Assembly: GCF_019977355.1 (NCBI RefSeq)
Contig: NZ_AP024655.1
Span: forward strand, 3,286,001-3,350,000
DNA from: Arthrobacter sp. NicSoilB8
Lineage (GTDB): Bacteria; Actinomycetota; Actinomycetes; Actinomycetales; Micrococcaceae
Direction of reading: 5' to 3'
Length of the DNA stretch: 64,000 bases
Part shown: in pieces, positions 31,957 through 40,427 of the stretch
Position numbering within the stretch: position 1 is the stretch's first letter
Layout: every line of letters starts with the position of its first letter
Notes under the pieces: generated by a model
What the model was told of the DNA's origin: nothing
Database searches by the model: none
What the model saw: the letters and a program-made list of their open reading frames with translations, nothing else
Position numbers and translations under genes: made by a program

Positions 31957-31990
31957 AGATCCGAGTCCGATGAAGATCCGAGTCCGATGA
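31957..31990. repeat. 17-bp duplication of the emfourin translation start
   Basis: AGATCCGAGTCCGATGA occurs twice in tandem (31957-31973, 31974-31990). The upstream copy creates a six-codon frame (ATG 31970, TGA 31988-31990; MKIRVR) whose stop overlaps the ATG at 31987. Confidence 0.9.
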
Positions 31991-32283
31991 AGATAACTGT
32001 CCAGCGCAGCGGCGGCGTGGCCGGAATGAAGCGGACGTGGACCGTCCGGCCCGAGCCGCCTGAGGACACCGACCGGTGGCAGCCGCTCATCGAAGCGTGT
32101 CCGTGGGACGACGTCGCCGGGACCAGCGGTCCAACCGGCCAGCCGGACCGGTTCATGTACAGCATCCGGGCTGATCAGCGCCGGGCGGTCCTGCCGGAGC
32201 GAGAACTGACGGGTCCGTGGCGGGACCTCGTCGAACGTGCCCGCGCTGCGGCCGAGGACGCGGCGGCGCCGGATCCCGGCTAG
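31987..32283 (+). CDS. emfourin-type inhibitor of the M4 peptidase
   Basis: 98 residues, MKITVQRSGGVAGMKRTWTV... with the conserved SGG-(x)n-W and a central PDRFMYSI. Small proteins of this kind directly downstream of protealysin-like genes are the emfourin (M4in) inhibitors, which bind the mature protease at about 1:1. The assignment rests on position, size and the N-terminal beta-strand pattern. The start is preceded by a duplicated 17-bp segment that creates an upstream micro-ORF. No clear Shine-Dalgarno, so coupling to upstream translation is likely. Confidence 0.75.
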   Translation: MKITVQRSGGVAGMKRTWTVRPEPPEDTDRWQPLIEACPWDDVAGTSGPTGQPDRFMYSIRADQRRAVLPERELTGPWRDLVERARAAAEDAAAPDPG

Positions 32284-32306
32284 CCTCCGCCCCCCAGCCC
32301 GTGACC

Positions 32307-32380
32307 TGCGCCGTATCCCCTGCGCCGTATCCCCCTGCGCTGTATCCCCCTGTGCCGTGGCCCTTTATGCCGTGGCCAGA
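32307..32380. repeat. about 15-bp tandem repeat at the 3' end of the GlxA-like gene
   Basis: Units TGCGCCGTATCCCC(C) at 32307-32320, 32321-32335 and 32336-32350, then TGTGCCGTGGCCCTT (32351-32365) and TATGCCGTGGCCAGA (32366-32380). The last unit contains the final codons and stop of the regulator gene, so the array looks like repeated duplication of a gene end. Confidence 0.75.
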
Positions 32381-33330
32381 TGTCCCCGGAAGGTGCGCCG
32401 GTAGGACTGCGGGCTGGTATCCAGCGCCTTCGCAAAGTGGTGCCGCAACAGGACGGAATGCCCGAAGCCGGATTCCCGTGCGACCTCGTCAATGTTGAGC
32501 TCCGTGGTTTCCAACAGCTCCTGGGCGCGCAGCACCCGCTGGGAGTTGAGCCACGCCGCCGGGGTTGCGCCCGTTTCGGAGCGGAAACGCCGCGCGAACG
32601 TCCGGGGGGACATATGGACCCGGGCCGCCAGTTCGTTGACCGGGTGCTCCTCGTCCAGGTGCCGGACCATCCACTGCAGCAGCTGCTCCATGGGCTCCGA
32701 GCCGCATTGCGGAATGGGCCGGTCGATGTACTGGGCCTGGCCGCCGTCCCGGTGCGGCGGGACCACCATGTCCCGGGCGATCGCCGCGGCAACCTTGGCG
32801 CCGAATTCAACGCGGACCAGATGCAGGGAGGCATCGATCCCGGCGGCCGTTCCGGCGCTGGTGATGATCCGGCCGTCTTCGACGTAGAGGACGTTTTCGT
32901 CCACCAGGACGGCAGGATACTTGCTGGCGAGTTCCTGGGAGTAATGCCAGTGGGTGGTGCAGCGGCGGCCGTCGAGCAGGCCGGCCCGGGCCAGGGCAAA
33001 TGCCCCCGAACAGATGGACATCACCCAGGCCCCCCGGGCATGGGCGGCCCGCAGCGCGTCCAGGACGGATTCGGGGACGTCCTCGTCCCGGCCGTACGGC
33101 GCCATCACCACCAGATCCGCGTCCGCGGCCGCTTCCAGCCCCAATCCGACGTGCATGGACAGCCCGGACTTAAGCGGAATGTCGCCTGGCTCCGGGGCGC
33201 ACACGCGGAAATCGAAGGCAGGCACGCCGTTTCCGCGGGCTGAACGGTCAATGCCGAAGACCTCGAAGGCGGTCGCGAACTCGAAGATCGAGAAGTGGGG
33301 GACGACGATCATTGCCACTGATTTGATCAT
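32365..33330 (-). CDS. GlxA-type transcriptional regulator (DJ-1/PfpI domain + AraC HTH)
   Basis: 321 residues from ATG at 33330; the frame upstream to 33705 lacks family similarity. Residues about 5-170 form a class I glutamine amidotransferase-like domain (MIVVPHFSIFEFATAFEVFGID, SICSGAFALARAGLLDG, TSAGTAAGIDASLHLV). Residues about 220-320 are a double HTH of the AraC class (RTFARRFRSETGATPAAWL, VARESGFGHSVLLRHHFAKAL). Such regulators often control catabolic or stress genes; the target is unknown. Divergent from a small membrane protein gene 81 nt away. Confidence 0.88.
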   Translation of the reverse strand: MIKSVAMIVVPHFSIFEFATAFEVFGIDRSARGNGVPAFDFRVCAPEPGDIPLKSGLSMHVGLGLEAAADADLVVMAPYGRDEDVPESVLDALRAAHARGAWVMSICSGAFALARAGLLDGRRCTTHWHYSQELASKYPAVLVDENVLYVEDGRIITSAGTAAGIDASLHLVRVEFGAKVAAAIARDMVVPPHRDGGQAQYIDRPIPQCGSEPMEQLLQWMVRHLDEEHPVNELAARVHMSPRTFARRFRSETGATPAAWLNSQRVLRAQELLETTELNIDEVARESGFGHSVLLRHHFAKALDTSPQSYRRTFRGHLATA

Positions 33331-33411
33331 GTTTCCAGTGTGGCAGAAATTATAGCTTTTTGGGCATTTCTGCCACTTTTTTTCGCAGGCGGGCTGGCGA
33401 ACCATAGAGGT

Positions 33412-33579
33412 ATGGAACTCCTCGGAATCGCAGTCATTATCCTCATCCTCGCCGTTATCACCGCCACCATCTCCGCTCTCCGCAAGGACGGACTCGGCCA
33501 CACCCCGCCGGTCCGCTCGGACGAGTACTGGATGGCCCGGGATCTGCCCAGTGTCAACTACACTCTGCGGATCTTCTGA
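33412..33579 (+). CDS. small single-pass membrane protein (hypothetical)
   Basis: 55 residues, MELLGIAVIILILAVITATISALRKDG... followed by a short hydrophilic tail ending NYTLRIF. One membrane helix at about 3-23, with the positive residues on the presumed inner side. AGAGG lies just before ATG. No family recognised. Divergent from the GlxA-like regulator, so possibly under its control. Confidence 0.6.
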   Translation: MELLGIAVIILILAVITATISALRKDGLGHTPPVRSDEYWMARDLPSVNYTLRIF

Positions 33580-33615
33580 GTCCGCGGGGCAGCATTCCCT
33601 CCAGAAACGCGGACA

Positions 33616-33657
33616 ATGCAAAGGGACCCGGTTCAGCGCGAACCGGGTCCCCTGCAT
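33616..33657. terminator. bidirectional terminator between small ORF and catC
   Basis: GGGACCCGGTTC (33623-33634) / GAACCGGGTCCC (33640-33651), loop of 5, with outer ATGCA/TGCAT extending it. It lies between convergent genes. No strong T-tract on either side. Confidence 0.7.
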
Positions 33658-33722
33658 CTGCGGATTCAGTTCAGGAAACGAGGACCAGCCCTGGATCACA
33701 GCCACTCATCCGGCCATCAATG

Positions 33723-34007
33723 TCACCCGTGGGCGATGTCCGAGGGATGTGCCGCCAGGGGCGTGATGTCGATGGTCATGTACGGAAACAGCGGCAGTCC
33801 CCACAGGATCTCATGCAGGCGTTCATTGCCGGTGACATCGAAGATGCTCAGGTTGGCGTATTCGCCTACGCAACGCCAGATGCTTTGCCATTCGCCCTGG
33901 CGTTGCAGCTTCTGGGAATACGCCTTCTCCGTGGCGAGCAGTTCAGCCTTGGCCTGCGCATCCATGTCGCGCGGGATATCAACGTTCATTCGGACTGCGT
34001 ATAGCAC
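33723..34007 (-). CDS. catC: muconolactone delta-isomerase
   Basis: 94 residues from GTG. Family pattern MLYAVRMNVDIPRDM, EKAYSQKLQRQGEWQSIWRCVGEYANLSIFDV and GLPLFPYMTIDITPLAAHPSDI. It converts muconolactone to 3-oxoadipate enol-lactone, the last step unique to the catechol branch. It follows catA by 47 nt and is the promoter-distal gene of the catRBAC run. Confidence 0.95.
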   Translation of the reverse strand: MLYAVRMNVDIPRDMDAQAKAELLATEKAYSQKLQRQGEWQSIWRCVGEYANLSIFDVTGNERLHEILWGLPLFPYMTIDITPLAAHPSDIAHG

Positions 34008-34054
34008 CTATTGCTCCTTGGTCAGGTGAGCCTTGTTGGGTCTCGGCGCTTGAG

Positions 34055-34918
34055 TCAGGCGCGGGCGGCGTCGAGTACGAAATCGTAGGTGACCTCGTTG
34101 CCCGCTTCAGTAACACGGGCAGTGGGGCTCAGGACCAGCTCCGGCTTGACGGCCGAGGCAATGTCGTCGGAGAGGTGCTGGTCACCTTCGAAGTAGAGCT
34201 GTGCAGTCAGCAGCTGGTAACCCGGAGCAGACACCTTGAGGTGGAGGTGCGCGGGGCGCCAGGCGTGCCATCCGGCAGAAGCGATGAGCTTCCCGCAGGC
34301 ACCATCCGTGGGGATCTGGTAGGGCGCAGGCTGGACCGTGTTCAGTGCGAAGTTACCCTCGCCATCAGCCACGACGGTGCCGCGCAGGTTCCACTCGGGC
34401 AGCCCGGGGGCATACTGCGAGTAGAAACCGTTATCATCCGCGTGCCAGATTTCAACATTGGCACCGGCCAGTGGGGTGCCATCAACGGCGCGAACCTGGC
34501 CCTGGAACAACAACGGCGTGCCGCCCTCATCCGCACGCATCGGCAACGTGGCCGGGGTTTCGAGCCGGGGTGAACCGGGCACGTAGTACGGGCCCTCGAT
34601 GGTGCCCTTGTTGCCTTCGCGGTCCTCTGTGGAAACCTCTTCGACCACGTGCTCCACCCAGACGTCCAGGAACAGCGGCCATTCACCGTCTTCGCCCACG
34701 CTGATGAGCCAGGACTTCAGGGCGTTGAACTCGTCGTAGGTGACCTTGTGCTTGCGGATGGTCTCATAGACCGCACCCAGGACCTCGTTGGCGAGCAGGG
34801 ACACACGTTCCTTGGGAACCTCGAGTGCCGCCGTCTTGCCACTGTCGCGGAAGCGCTCAGTGGCCAGGCTGCCGGATTCCGCGGCCTTGGCATCAAATTC
34901 ACTCAGTTCGGTCGTCAT
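34055..34918 (-). CDS. catA: catechol 1,2-dioxygenase (intradiol)
   Basis: 287 residues. The N-terminal helical linker domain is followed by the Fe(III) barrel: the first Tyr ligand is in GPYYVPGSPR, the second in DNGFYSQY, and the His ligands are in HAWRPAHLHLKVSAPGYQ. It opens catechol to cis,cis-muconate. It lies 67 nt downstream of catB with its own AGAAAGTGAGT upstream. Confidence 0.96.
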   Translation of the reverse strand: MTTELSEFDAKAAESGSLATERFRDSGKTAALEVPKERVSLLANEVLGAVYETIRKHKVTYDEFNALKSWLISVGEDGEWPLFLDVWVEHVVEEVSTEDREGNKGTIEGPYYVPGSPRLETPATLPMRADEGGTPLLFQGQVRAVDGTPLAGANVEIWHADDNGFYSQYAPGLPEWNLRGTVVADGEGNFALNTVQPAPYQIPTDGACGKLIASAGWHAWRPAHLHLKVSAPGYQLLTAQLYFEGDQHLSDDIASAVKPELVLSPTARVTEAGNEVTYDFVLDAARA

Positions 34919-34985
34919 CGTTGACTCACTTTCTTCTATCCGGCGCCACTTCGGTGTGGGCGCCTGATCGGGGGTGGTTTAGGGC

Positions 34986-36095
34986 CTAGTTGCCCTGGTC
35001 GAGGCGGTATTTGGAAAGTTTTTCCGGGTCGATGCTGATCCCGATGCCCGGCACCTGGCGGACGGCCAGACGCCCGTCCACGATCTCCAGCGGCTCCGCC
35101 AGAAGGTCATCGCTCATGTCCAGGAAGTTGGAGAGTTCGCCGGCCCGCAACGTGGTGGATTTGAAGGCAGCGCCAAAGGTGACCGTGCACAGCGTGCCCA
35201 GCTGGCCATCGATCTGGTTGCCCATGATCACTTCGGCACCCAGCCCGTCGCATTGGAACAGCACACGCTGGGAGTGCGAGAAGCCGGTCCGGGCCGTCTT
35301 GATGCTGACAGCATTGGCGGCGCCATTGAGCAGTTCGCGGGTGACCTCGCCAGGCCGGGTCGCACTCTCATCGGCCACGAACGGCACGGGACAACGCTCC
35401 ACGAGCCATTTGCGTCCCAGGACGTCGTCAGCCGGGCATAGTTCCTCGGCGAGGGTGAGGTCGAGGTCGGCCATGGCGTTTAGCGCCCGGAGCGATTCCG
35501 ACGCCGTCCAGCCCCGGTTGCCGTCGATGTACAGTTCGATTTCCTCGCCGAGCTCTTCGCGCAGGGCGCGGCAGACATCGACGTCGAGCCTGAACGGCTT
35601 CCTGCCCACTTTCACCTTGAACGTGGTGATCCCGTAGGCCTCGCGCATCCGTTCCGCCTCGGCCACCATCTTCGCCGGCTCCGCAAAACCCAGCATGTGG
35701 CTGACTCTCATGCTGTCCGAATAGCCGCCAAGCAGGGCCGTAACGGGCTGGCCGAGTGTCTTACCGATAACGTCCCAGATGGCCATGTCCACGGCCGACT
35801 TTGCGGTCGGGTTGCCGACGGTCCTGTCCATGACGGCATGAACAGCCTCCCGGTCCATCACGGACATCCCCACGAGGTGCGGCGCAAACAGCGTCTGGAT
35901 CGCTGCCACGATGGACTCCTGGGTCTCGCCGTATGTGAACGGCCGGGCCGGAGCCTCCGCGACGCCCACGACTCCGTCGTCGCTATGGACGCGCACCAGG
36001 ACGTGCAGCGCGGTGTGGACCTCGCCGCTCGCGAAGCGCAGGGGCTTCGTATAGGGGATGGCGAAGGGGATCGCCTCTACGGCTGTGATTTTCAC
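34986..36095 (-). CDS. catB: muconate cycloisomerase
   Basis: 370 residues from GTG at 36095, which overlaps the LysR stop (GTGA). Enolase superfamily: general-base pair in FKVKVGRKP, metal ligands in YIDGNRGW, LAEELCPADD and VADESATRPGE, and the opposite Lys in AVSIKTARTG. It cyclises cis,cis-muconate to muconolactone. The long frame extending upstream lies within the LysR gene in another phase and is discarded. Confidence 0.94.
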   Translation of the reverse strand: MKITAVEAIPFAIPYTKPLRFASGEVHTALHVLVRVHSDDGVVGVAEAPARPFTYGETQESIVAAIQTLFAPHLVGMSVMDREAVHAVMDRTVGNPTAKSAVDMAIWDVIGKTLGQPVTALLGGYSDSMRVSHMLGFAEPAKMVAEAERMREAYGITTFKVKVGRKPFRLDVDVCRALREELGEEIELYIDGNRGWTASESLRALNAMADLDLTLAEELCPADDVLGRKWLVERCPVPFVADESATRPGEVTRELLNGAANAVSIKTARTGFSHSQRVLFQCDGLGAEVIMGNQIDGQLGTLCTVTFGAAFKSTTLRAGELSNFLDMSDDLLAEPLEIVDGRLAVRQVPGIGISIDPEKLSKYRLDQGN

Positions 36096-37006
36096 GGGAG
36101 CCCTCCGGCATAGGTCGAGTCGATGAAGATGTTGTTGTCCTCGAGCATCGCGAGGAACGAGTCGACGAGCGGTGAGTCGTCGTTGCGCCGCCAGGACAGC
36201 CCCAGTTCCACGGGTTCGGTTCCGGAAACCGCACGGTACTGCACCCCGTCCAGCGCTATGCCCCTGACGGATTCCGGCAAGACAGCCACGCCCAGGCCGG
36301 CCGCCACGAGCGAGAGCTGGGTGGAGGTCTTCGCGGACTCGTGGGCCACGTGGGGATGAAAATCTGCCGCCCGGCACGCACGGATCACCGCATCGTTGAC
36401 CACCGAATGGGAACCCGCTGGATACATGATGAAATCCTCGGCGCGCAGCTCACCCATGGTCACGGGTTCCCCCGCCGTGAGCCGGTGGCCGGTCGGGAGG
36501 GCCACCACAAACTGCTCGCGGACTATGGGGCGCAGCGCCAGCGAGGTGTCCTTGAGCGGCGGCCGCAGTACGCCGACGTCGAGCTCCCCGGCAACGAGCG
36601 CCTTCTCGATGGCGGGAGTAAGCATCTCAGTGTGAATGTCCAGAACCACGCCGGGCAGCTGCTCCTTGACCAGCCGGGCCAGGAGGGGCAGCTGCGAGTA
36701 GGACGCCGTGCCGGTCAGTCCGATCCGGAGCGTGCCCGCTGTCCCATCTGCGAAACGGCGGGCCCGGCGCGCAGCCTCGTCGACGCTACGCAGAATCCGC
36801 CGGGCATCCAGGAGGAAGACTTCCCCTGCGGGAGTCAGCCTGACGCTGCGCGTGGTGCGGGCCAGAAGCTCGATGCCCAGTTCGGCTTCGAGCTGACGAA
36901 TCTGCTGGGACAACGGCGGCTGCGCCATCTGCAGGCGCTCAGCCGCCTGACCGAAGTGGCAGGTCTCGGCAACCACCACGAAATAGCGCAGGTGACGCAG
37001 TTCCAT
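36092..37006 (-). CDS. catR: LysR family regulator of catechol/benzoate genes (CatR-like)
   Basis: 304 residues. N-terminal winged HTH (HLRYFVVVAETCHFGQAAERLQMAQPPLSQQIRQLE) and a substrate-binding domain with ALRPIVREQFVVALPTGHRL. In pseudomonads CatR/BenM answer to muconate. Here it is divergent from benA and, unusually, overlaps catB by 4 nt in the same direction, so it is the first cistron of the cat operon. A T-N11-A dyad at 37129-37143 is a plausible binding site. Confidence 0.85.
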   Translation of the reverse strand: MELRHLRYFVVVAETCHFGQAAERLQMAQPPLSQQIRQLEAELGIELLARTTRSVRLTPAGEVFLLDARRILRSVDEAARRARRFADGTAGTLRIGLTGTASYSQLPLLARLVKEQLPGVVLDIHTEMLTPAIEKALVAGELDVGVLRPPLKDTSLALRPIVREQFVVALPTGHRLTAGEPVTMGELRAEDFIMYPAGSHSVVNDAVIRACRAADFHPHVAHESAKTSTQLSLVAAGLGVAVLPESVRGIALDGVQYRAVSGTEPVELGLSWRRNDDSPLVDSFLAMLEDNNIFIDSTYAGGLP

Positions 37007-37128
37007 GCAATGGCTCCTTCCGTGGGCGGGACGGCCCGCAACACTGAAGGGGCCGGCCGGCCCGGGCCTGTGACGCTGCCCGGGTCATGGTTATTGGTTG
37101 TTGGTTCAACAGCGTAGGGCCGAATTTA

Positions 37129-37143
37129 GTATTCAGCAAATAC
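37129..37143. promoter_or_regulatory. LysR-type operator candidate
   Basis: GTATTCAGCAAATAC: perfect dyad GTATT-N5-AATAC that also fits T-N11-A. 122 nt upstream of the catR ATG and 195 nt upstream of benA. Confidence 0.55.
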
Positions 37144-37183
37144 CAAATTCCGCATTATTCAGATTTCAAAAGTCTCAATATAG

Positions 37184-37211
37184 GCCTAGGTGAGCCTAGG
37201 CAAATGCCTAG
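37184..37211. promoter_or_regulatory. phased GCCTAGG repeats upstream of benA
   Basis: GCCTAGG at 37184-37190 and 37194-37200, and GCCTAG at 37206-37211: three copies at 10- and 12-bp spacing, that is on roughly one helical face. Candidate operator for the LuxR/LAL regulator encoded at the end of the ben operon. Confidence 0.45.
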
Positions 37212-37338
37212 TGTGACGCTCGCCACCAGCTGGCAAAGTTGGCTGCATTCACCATCGACCGACCGACCGTTCGGCGGTCCGCCGGGCAGCGCAGCCCGGC
37301 CACCCGGGCGACGCTGCCCGATACCGATAGGAGCCAAC

Positions 37339-38766
37339 ATGACTGAGACCCTGGTGGGCATCCGAGCCCAGCTTGACGAGGCCCTTGTGGAGGATCACGA
37401 AAAAGGCATCTTCCGCGCCAAGCGCAGCATCTTCACCGACGAAGACCTGTTCGAACTGGAAATGAAGCACATCTTCGAAGGCAACTGGGTGTACCTGGCG
37501 CATGACAGCCAGATCCCCACTGTGGGTGACTACTTCACCACGTACATCGGCCGCCAGCCGATCATCATCTCCCGCGACAAGCAGGGCGGCCTCAATGCAC
37601 TCATCAACGCCTGCAGTCACCGCGGCGCGATGCTGTGCCGCCGCAAGACGGACAACCGCACCACGTTTACCTGCCCATTCCATGGCTGGACCTTTAATAA
37701 CACGGGCAAGCTCCTCAAGGTCAAGGACCCCCGCGACGCCGGCTACCCGGAGCAGTTCAACAAGGAGGGCTCCCACGACCTTACAAAGGTGGCCCGGTTC
37801 GAGAGCTACCGCGGTTTCCTCTTCGGCAGCATCAACCCCGACGTCAAATCCCTTGAGGAGCACCTGGGCGAGTCCACCAAGGTCATCGACATGATCGTGG
37901 ACCAGTCCCCCGAAGGCCTGGAAGTCCTCCGCGGCGCTTCGAGCTACACCTACGACGGCAACTGGAAGCTGCAGGCAGAAAATGGTGCCGACGGCTACCA
38001 CGTCTCCGCGACCCATTGGAACTACGCCGCCACCACCGCCCGCCGCACCACCGGCGAATCTGCCAACGAGACCAAGAACATGGATGCGGGCGGCTGGGCC
38101 AAGCAGAAGGGCGGCTACTACTCCTTCGACCACGGCCATCTGCTGCTCTGGACCGAGTGGCTGGATCCCAGTAACCGTCCCCTGTTTGATCGCCGGGCCG
38201 AACTCGTGGAGAAGTACGGCGAAGCCAAGGCCGATTGGATGATCAATATCTCCCGCAACCTGTGCCTCTACCCGAATGTGTATCTGATGGACCAGTTCGG
38301 CTCGCAGATCCGGCACTTCCGCCCCATCTCCGTCGACAAGACGGAGGTGACCATCTACTGCATCGCCCCCAAGGGAGAGAGCGCGGAGGCACGCGCCAGC
38401 CGCATCCGCCAGTATGAGGACTTCTTCAACGCCTCCGGCATGGCTACGCCGGACGACCTCGAGGAATTCCGATCCTGCCAGAAGACCTACCAGGCCACGG
38501 CCGCAGCGTGGAATGACCTCAGCCGCGGCGCGACCCACCAGATCGCGGGCCCCGACGCCAATGCTGACGTCATCGGCCTCAAGCCCATCTCCAGCGGCGT
38601 CCGGACCGAGGACGAGGGGCTGTACCCCATCCAGCACGGTTACTGGGTGCAGACGATGCGCGCAGCGGCAGCCGCGGAAGAATCAGCCGCCGAAGAAGCA
38701 GCCTCACCCACCACGCGGACCGTGGAAAAGAACAACGCGGCACCGAACAACGCAGCCCAGAACTAG
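37339..38766 (+). CDS. benA: benzoate 1,2-dioxygenase, large (alpha) subunit
   Basis: 475 residues from ATG at 37339 with TAGGAG upstream. Rieske 2Fe-2S site CSHRGAMLC...FTCPFHGW near residue 92-115, mononuclear iron site [15 protein letters not shown] near 215-228. It carries out cis-dihydroxylation of benzoate. The C-terminus has an Ala/Glu/Asn-rich extension (about 40 residues) not needed for the fold. First gene of benABCDK. Confidence 0.95.
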   Translation: MTETLVGIRAQLDEALVEDHEKGIFRAKRSIFTDEDLFELEMKHIFEGNWVYLAHDSQIPTVGDYFTTYIGRQPIIISRDKQGGLNALINACSHRGAMLCRRKTDNRTTFTCPFHGWTFNNTGKLLKVKDPRDAGYPEQFNKEGSHDLTKVARFESYRGFLFGSINPDVKSLEEHLGESTKVIDMIVDQSPEGLEVLRGASSYTYDGNWKLQAENGADGYHVSATHWNYAATTARRTTGESANETKNMDAGGWAKQKGGYYSFDHGHLLLWTEWLDPSNRPLFDRRAELVEKYGEAKADWMINISRNLCLYPNVYLMDQFGSQIRHFRPISVDKTEVTIYCIAPKGESAEARASRIRQYEDFFNASGMATPDDLEEFRSCQKTYQATAAAWNDLSRGATHQIAGPDANADVIGLKPISSGVRTEDEGLYPIQHGYWVQTMRAAAAAEESAAEEAASPTTRTVEKNNAAPNNAAQN

Positions 38767-38797
38767 CCCGCACCAGGCCCGAGGAGAACCACAGCAC

Positions 38798-39334
38798 ATG
38801 ACACAGACCATCGACGTCGGCACTCAGGGCGCCGGCACAGACAGCCCGGCCTCCCTGGAAGAGATCCGTTCCTTCCTCTACCGCGAGGCAAGGTTCCTCG
38901 ACGACCGCGAGTTCGACCGCTGGCTGGACTGCTACCACCCGGAAGCCGAGTTCTGGATGCCCGCCTGGGCGGACGACGATCAGCTCACCAACGACCCGCA
39001 GCGCGAAATCTCCCTCATTTATTACGCCAACCGTGGCGGCCTGGAGGATAGGGTCTTCCGCATCAAGACCGACCGCTCCAGCGCCACAAGCCTGCCGGAG
39101 CCGCGCACCGGCCACAACATCACGAACGTCGAGATCGTGGATGCTCACGGCAGCCAGGTTGATGTCCGCTTCAACTGGCACACGCTCTACTACCGCTATC
39201 AGAACATTGATCCCTACTTCGGAACATCGTTCTACACCATCGACTTTTCGGGCACGCAACCCGTCATCACCAAGAAGAAAGTCGTCCTCAAGAACGACTA
39301 CATCCACCACGTCGTGGATATCTACCACATCTAA
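38798..39334 (+). CDS. benB: benzoate 1,2-dioxygenase, small (beta) subunit
   Basis: 178 residues with GAGGAG before ATG. SnoaL/NTF2-like fold: SFLYREARFLDDREFDRWLDCYHPEAEFWMPAW is the family signature. It has a structural role in the alpha3beta3 oxygenase. 31 nt after benA, 28 nt before benC. Confidence 0.95.
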   Translation: MTQTIDVGTQGAGTDSPASLEEIRSFLYREARFLDDREFDRWLDCYHPEAEFWMPAWADDDQLTNDPQREISLIYYANRGGLEDRVFRIKTDRSSATSLPEPRTGHNITNVEIVDAHGSQVDVRFNWHTLYYRYQNIDPYFGTSFYTIDFSGTQPVITKKKVVLKNDYIHHVVDIYHI

Positions 39335-39362
39335 GATCCGAACGACTGGAATCGAGTCCCCC

Positions 39363-40427
39363 ATGAGCCACCAGATTGCCCTCAGCTTCGAAGACGGCGT
39401 CACCCGTTTTGTCACCGCACATCCCAACGAAACAGTGGCCGACGCCGCTTACAAGGCCCGCATCAATATCCCCTTCGACTGCCGGGACGGGGCCTGCGGC
39501 ACCTGCAAGGCTTTTTGCGAATCCGGCAAGTACGACGGCGGCGACTACATCGATGAGGCCCTCACCGAGGACGAAGCCGGGAACGGCTTCTGCCTCCCCT
39601 GCCAGATGGTGCCCGAAAGTGATCTTGTGCTTCAGATCTCCGGCACTTCGGAGATGGCGAAGGTTGGCGCCACCACCTTCGCGGCCACTGTTAAGGAACT
39701 GACGTGGTTCGCGGACAACACCGCCGCCGTCACCCTCGCCGTCGAAAACCGCGGGGACCTGTTGTTCCTCCCTGGTCAGTACATGAACTTCGCCGTGCCG
39801 GGCACGGACGCCGTACGGTCATATTCGTTCAGCAGCGGACCGGCCGCGGATGAATTGCGCTTCCTGATCCGCACGGCTCCCGACGGCGCCATGACCACCT
39901 ACCTGAAGGAACGCGCCGCCGTCGGGGACACCGTTCCCCTGACGGGCCCCATGGGCAGCTTCTTCCTCCGCGATATCAAACGTCCGGTGCTGATGCTGGC
40001 CGGCGGTACCGGCGTCGCCCCCTTGCTGTCCATGCTGGAGAAGATCGCCACCGGGCTGGAGGAGGCGCCCGCCTACCCGGTGCACCTGGTTTATGGGGTC
40101 ACTTTCGACAAGGACCTGGTGGAACTGGACAAGCTGCAGCGCTATGCCGACGCCGTCGGGAACTTCTCCTTTGATTACTGCGTGGCCGATCCGGCGAGCG
40201 CCGCGGAGAACAAGGGCTACGTGACCCAGTACATTACGGCAGCGCAATTGAACGACGGTGACGTCGACGTGTACCTCTGCGGGCCGCCGGCCATGGTGGA
40301 CGCCGTCCGGAAGTACTGGGACGCCCAGGGAATCACGCCCGCGAATTTCTACTACGAGCGCTTCGCGGTGGGGGCCACGGCGGCACCGGCGCCGGCTGCC
40401 CCGGCGCTCGCAGGGGCAGTCGCTTGA
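39363..40427 (+). CDS. benC: benzoate 1,2-dioxygenase electron transfer component
   Basis: 354 residues. Plant-type ferredoxin domain with CRDGACGTCKAFC and a fourth Cys in CLPC, FAD-binding region LPGQYMNFAVP/RSYSFSS, and NAD-binding GGTGVAPLLSML with YLCGPPAMVDAV. It passes electrons from NADH to the BenAB Rieske centre. Ends in an Ala/Pro-rich tail and overlaps benD by 4 nt. Confidence 0.95.
   Translation: MSHQIALSFEDGVTRFVTAHPNETVADAAYKARINIPFDCRDGACGTCKAFCESGKYDGGDYIDEALTEDEAGNGFCLPCQMVPESDLVLQISGTSEMAKVGATTFAATVKELTWFADNTAAVTLAVENRGDLLFLPGQYMNFAVPGTDAVRSYSFSSGPAADELRFLIRTAPDGAMTTYLKERAAVGDTVPLTGPMGSFFLRDIKRPVLMLAGGTGVAPLLSMLEKIATGLEEAPAYPVHLVYGVTFDKDLVELDKLQRYADAVGNFSFDYCVADPASAAENKGYVTQYITAAQLNDGDVDVYLCGPPAMVDAVRKYWDAQGITPANFYYERFAVGATAAPAPAAPALAGAVA

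Larger units (their letters stand above)
37007..37338. promoter_or_regulatory. 332-nt divergent control region between catR and benA
   Basis: Holds a LysR-type box (37129-37143), an A/T-rich stretch 37120-37185 that stands out against the surrounding GC, three GCCTAG repeats (37184-37211), and the benA RBS (TAGGAG). No gene seen. Confidence 0.7.

Noticed and set aside
32365..33705. GlxA-like protein starting at 33705
   Set aside because: The additional 125 residues include the 33616-33657 terminator and the small membrane gene on the other strand; the domain starts at 33330.
34986..36377. Long frame extending catB upstream
   Set aside because: The extra residues overlap the LysR gene in a different phase and lack family similarity; GTG at 36095 begins the conserved KITAVEAIPF.
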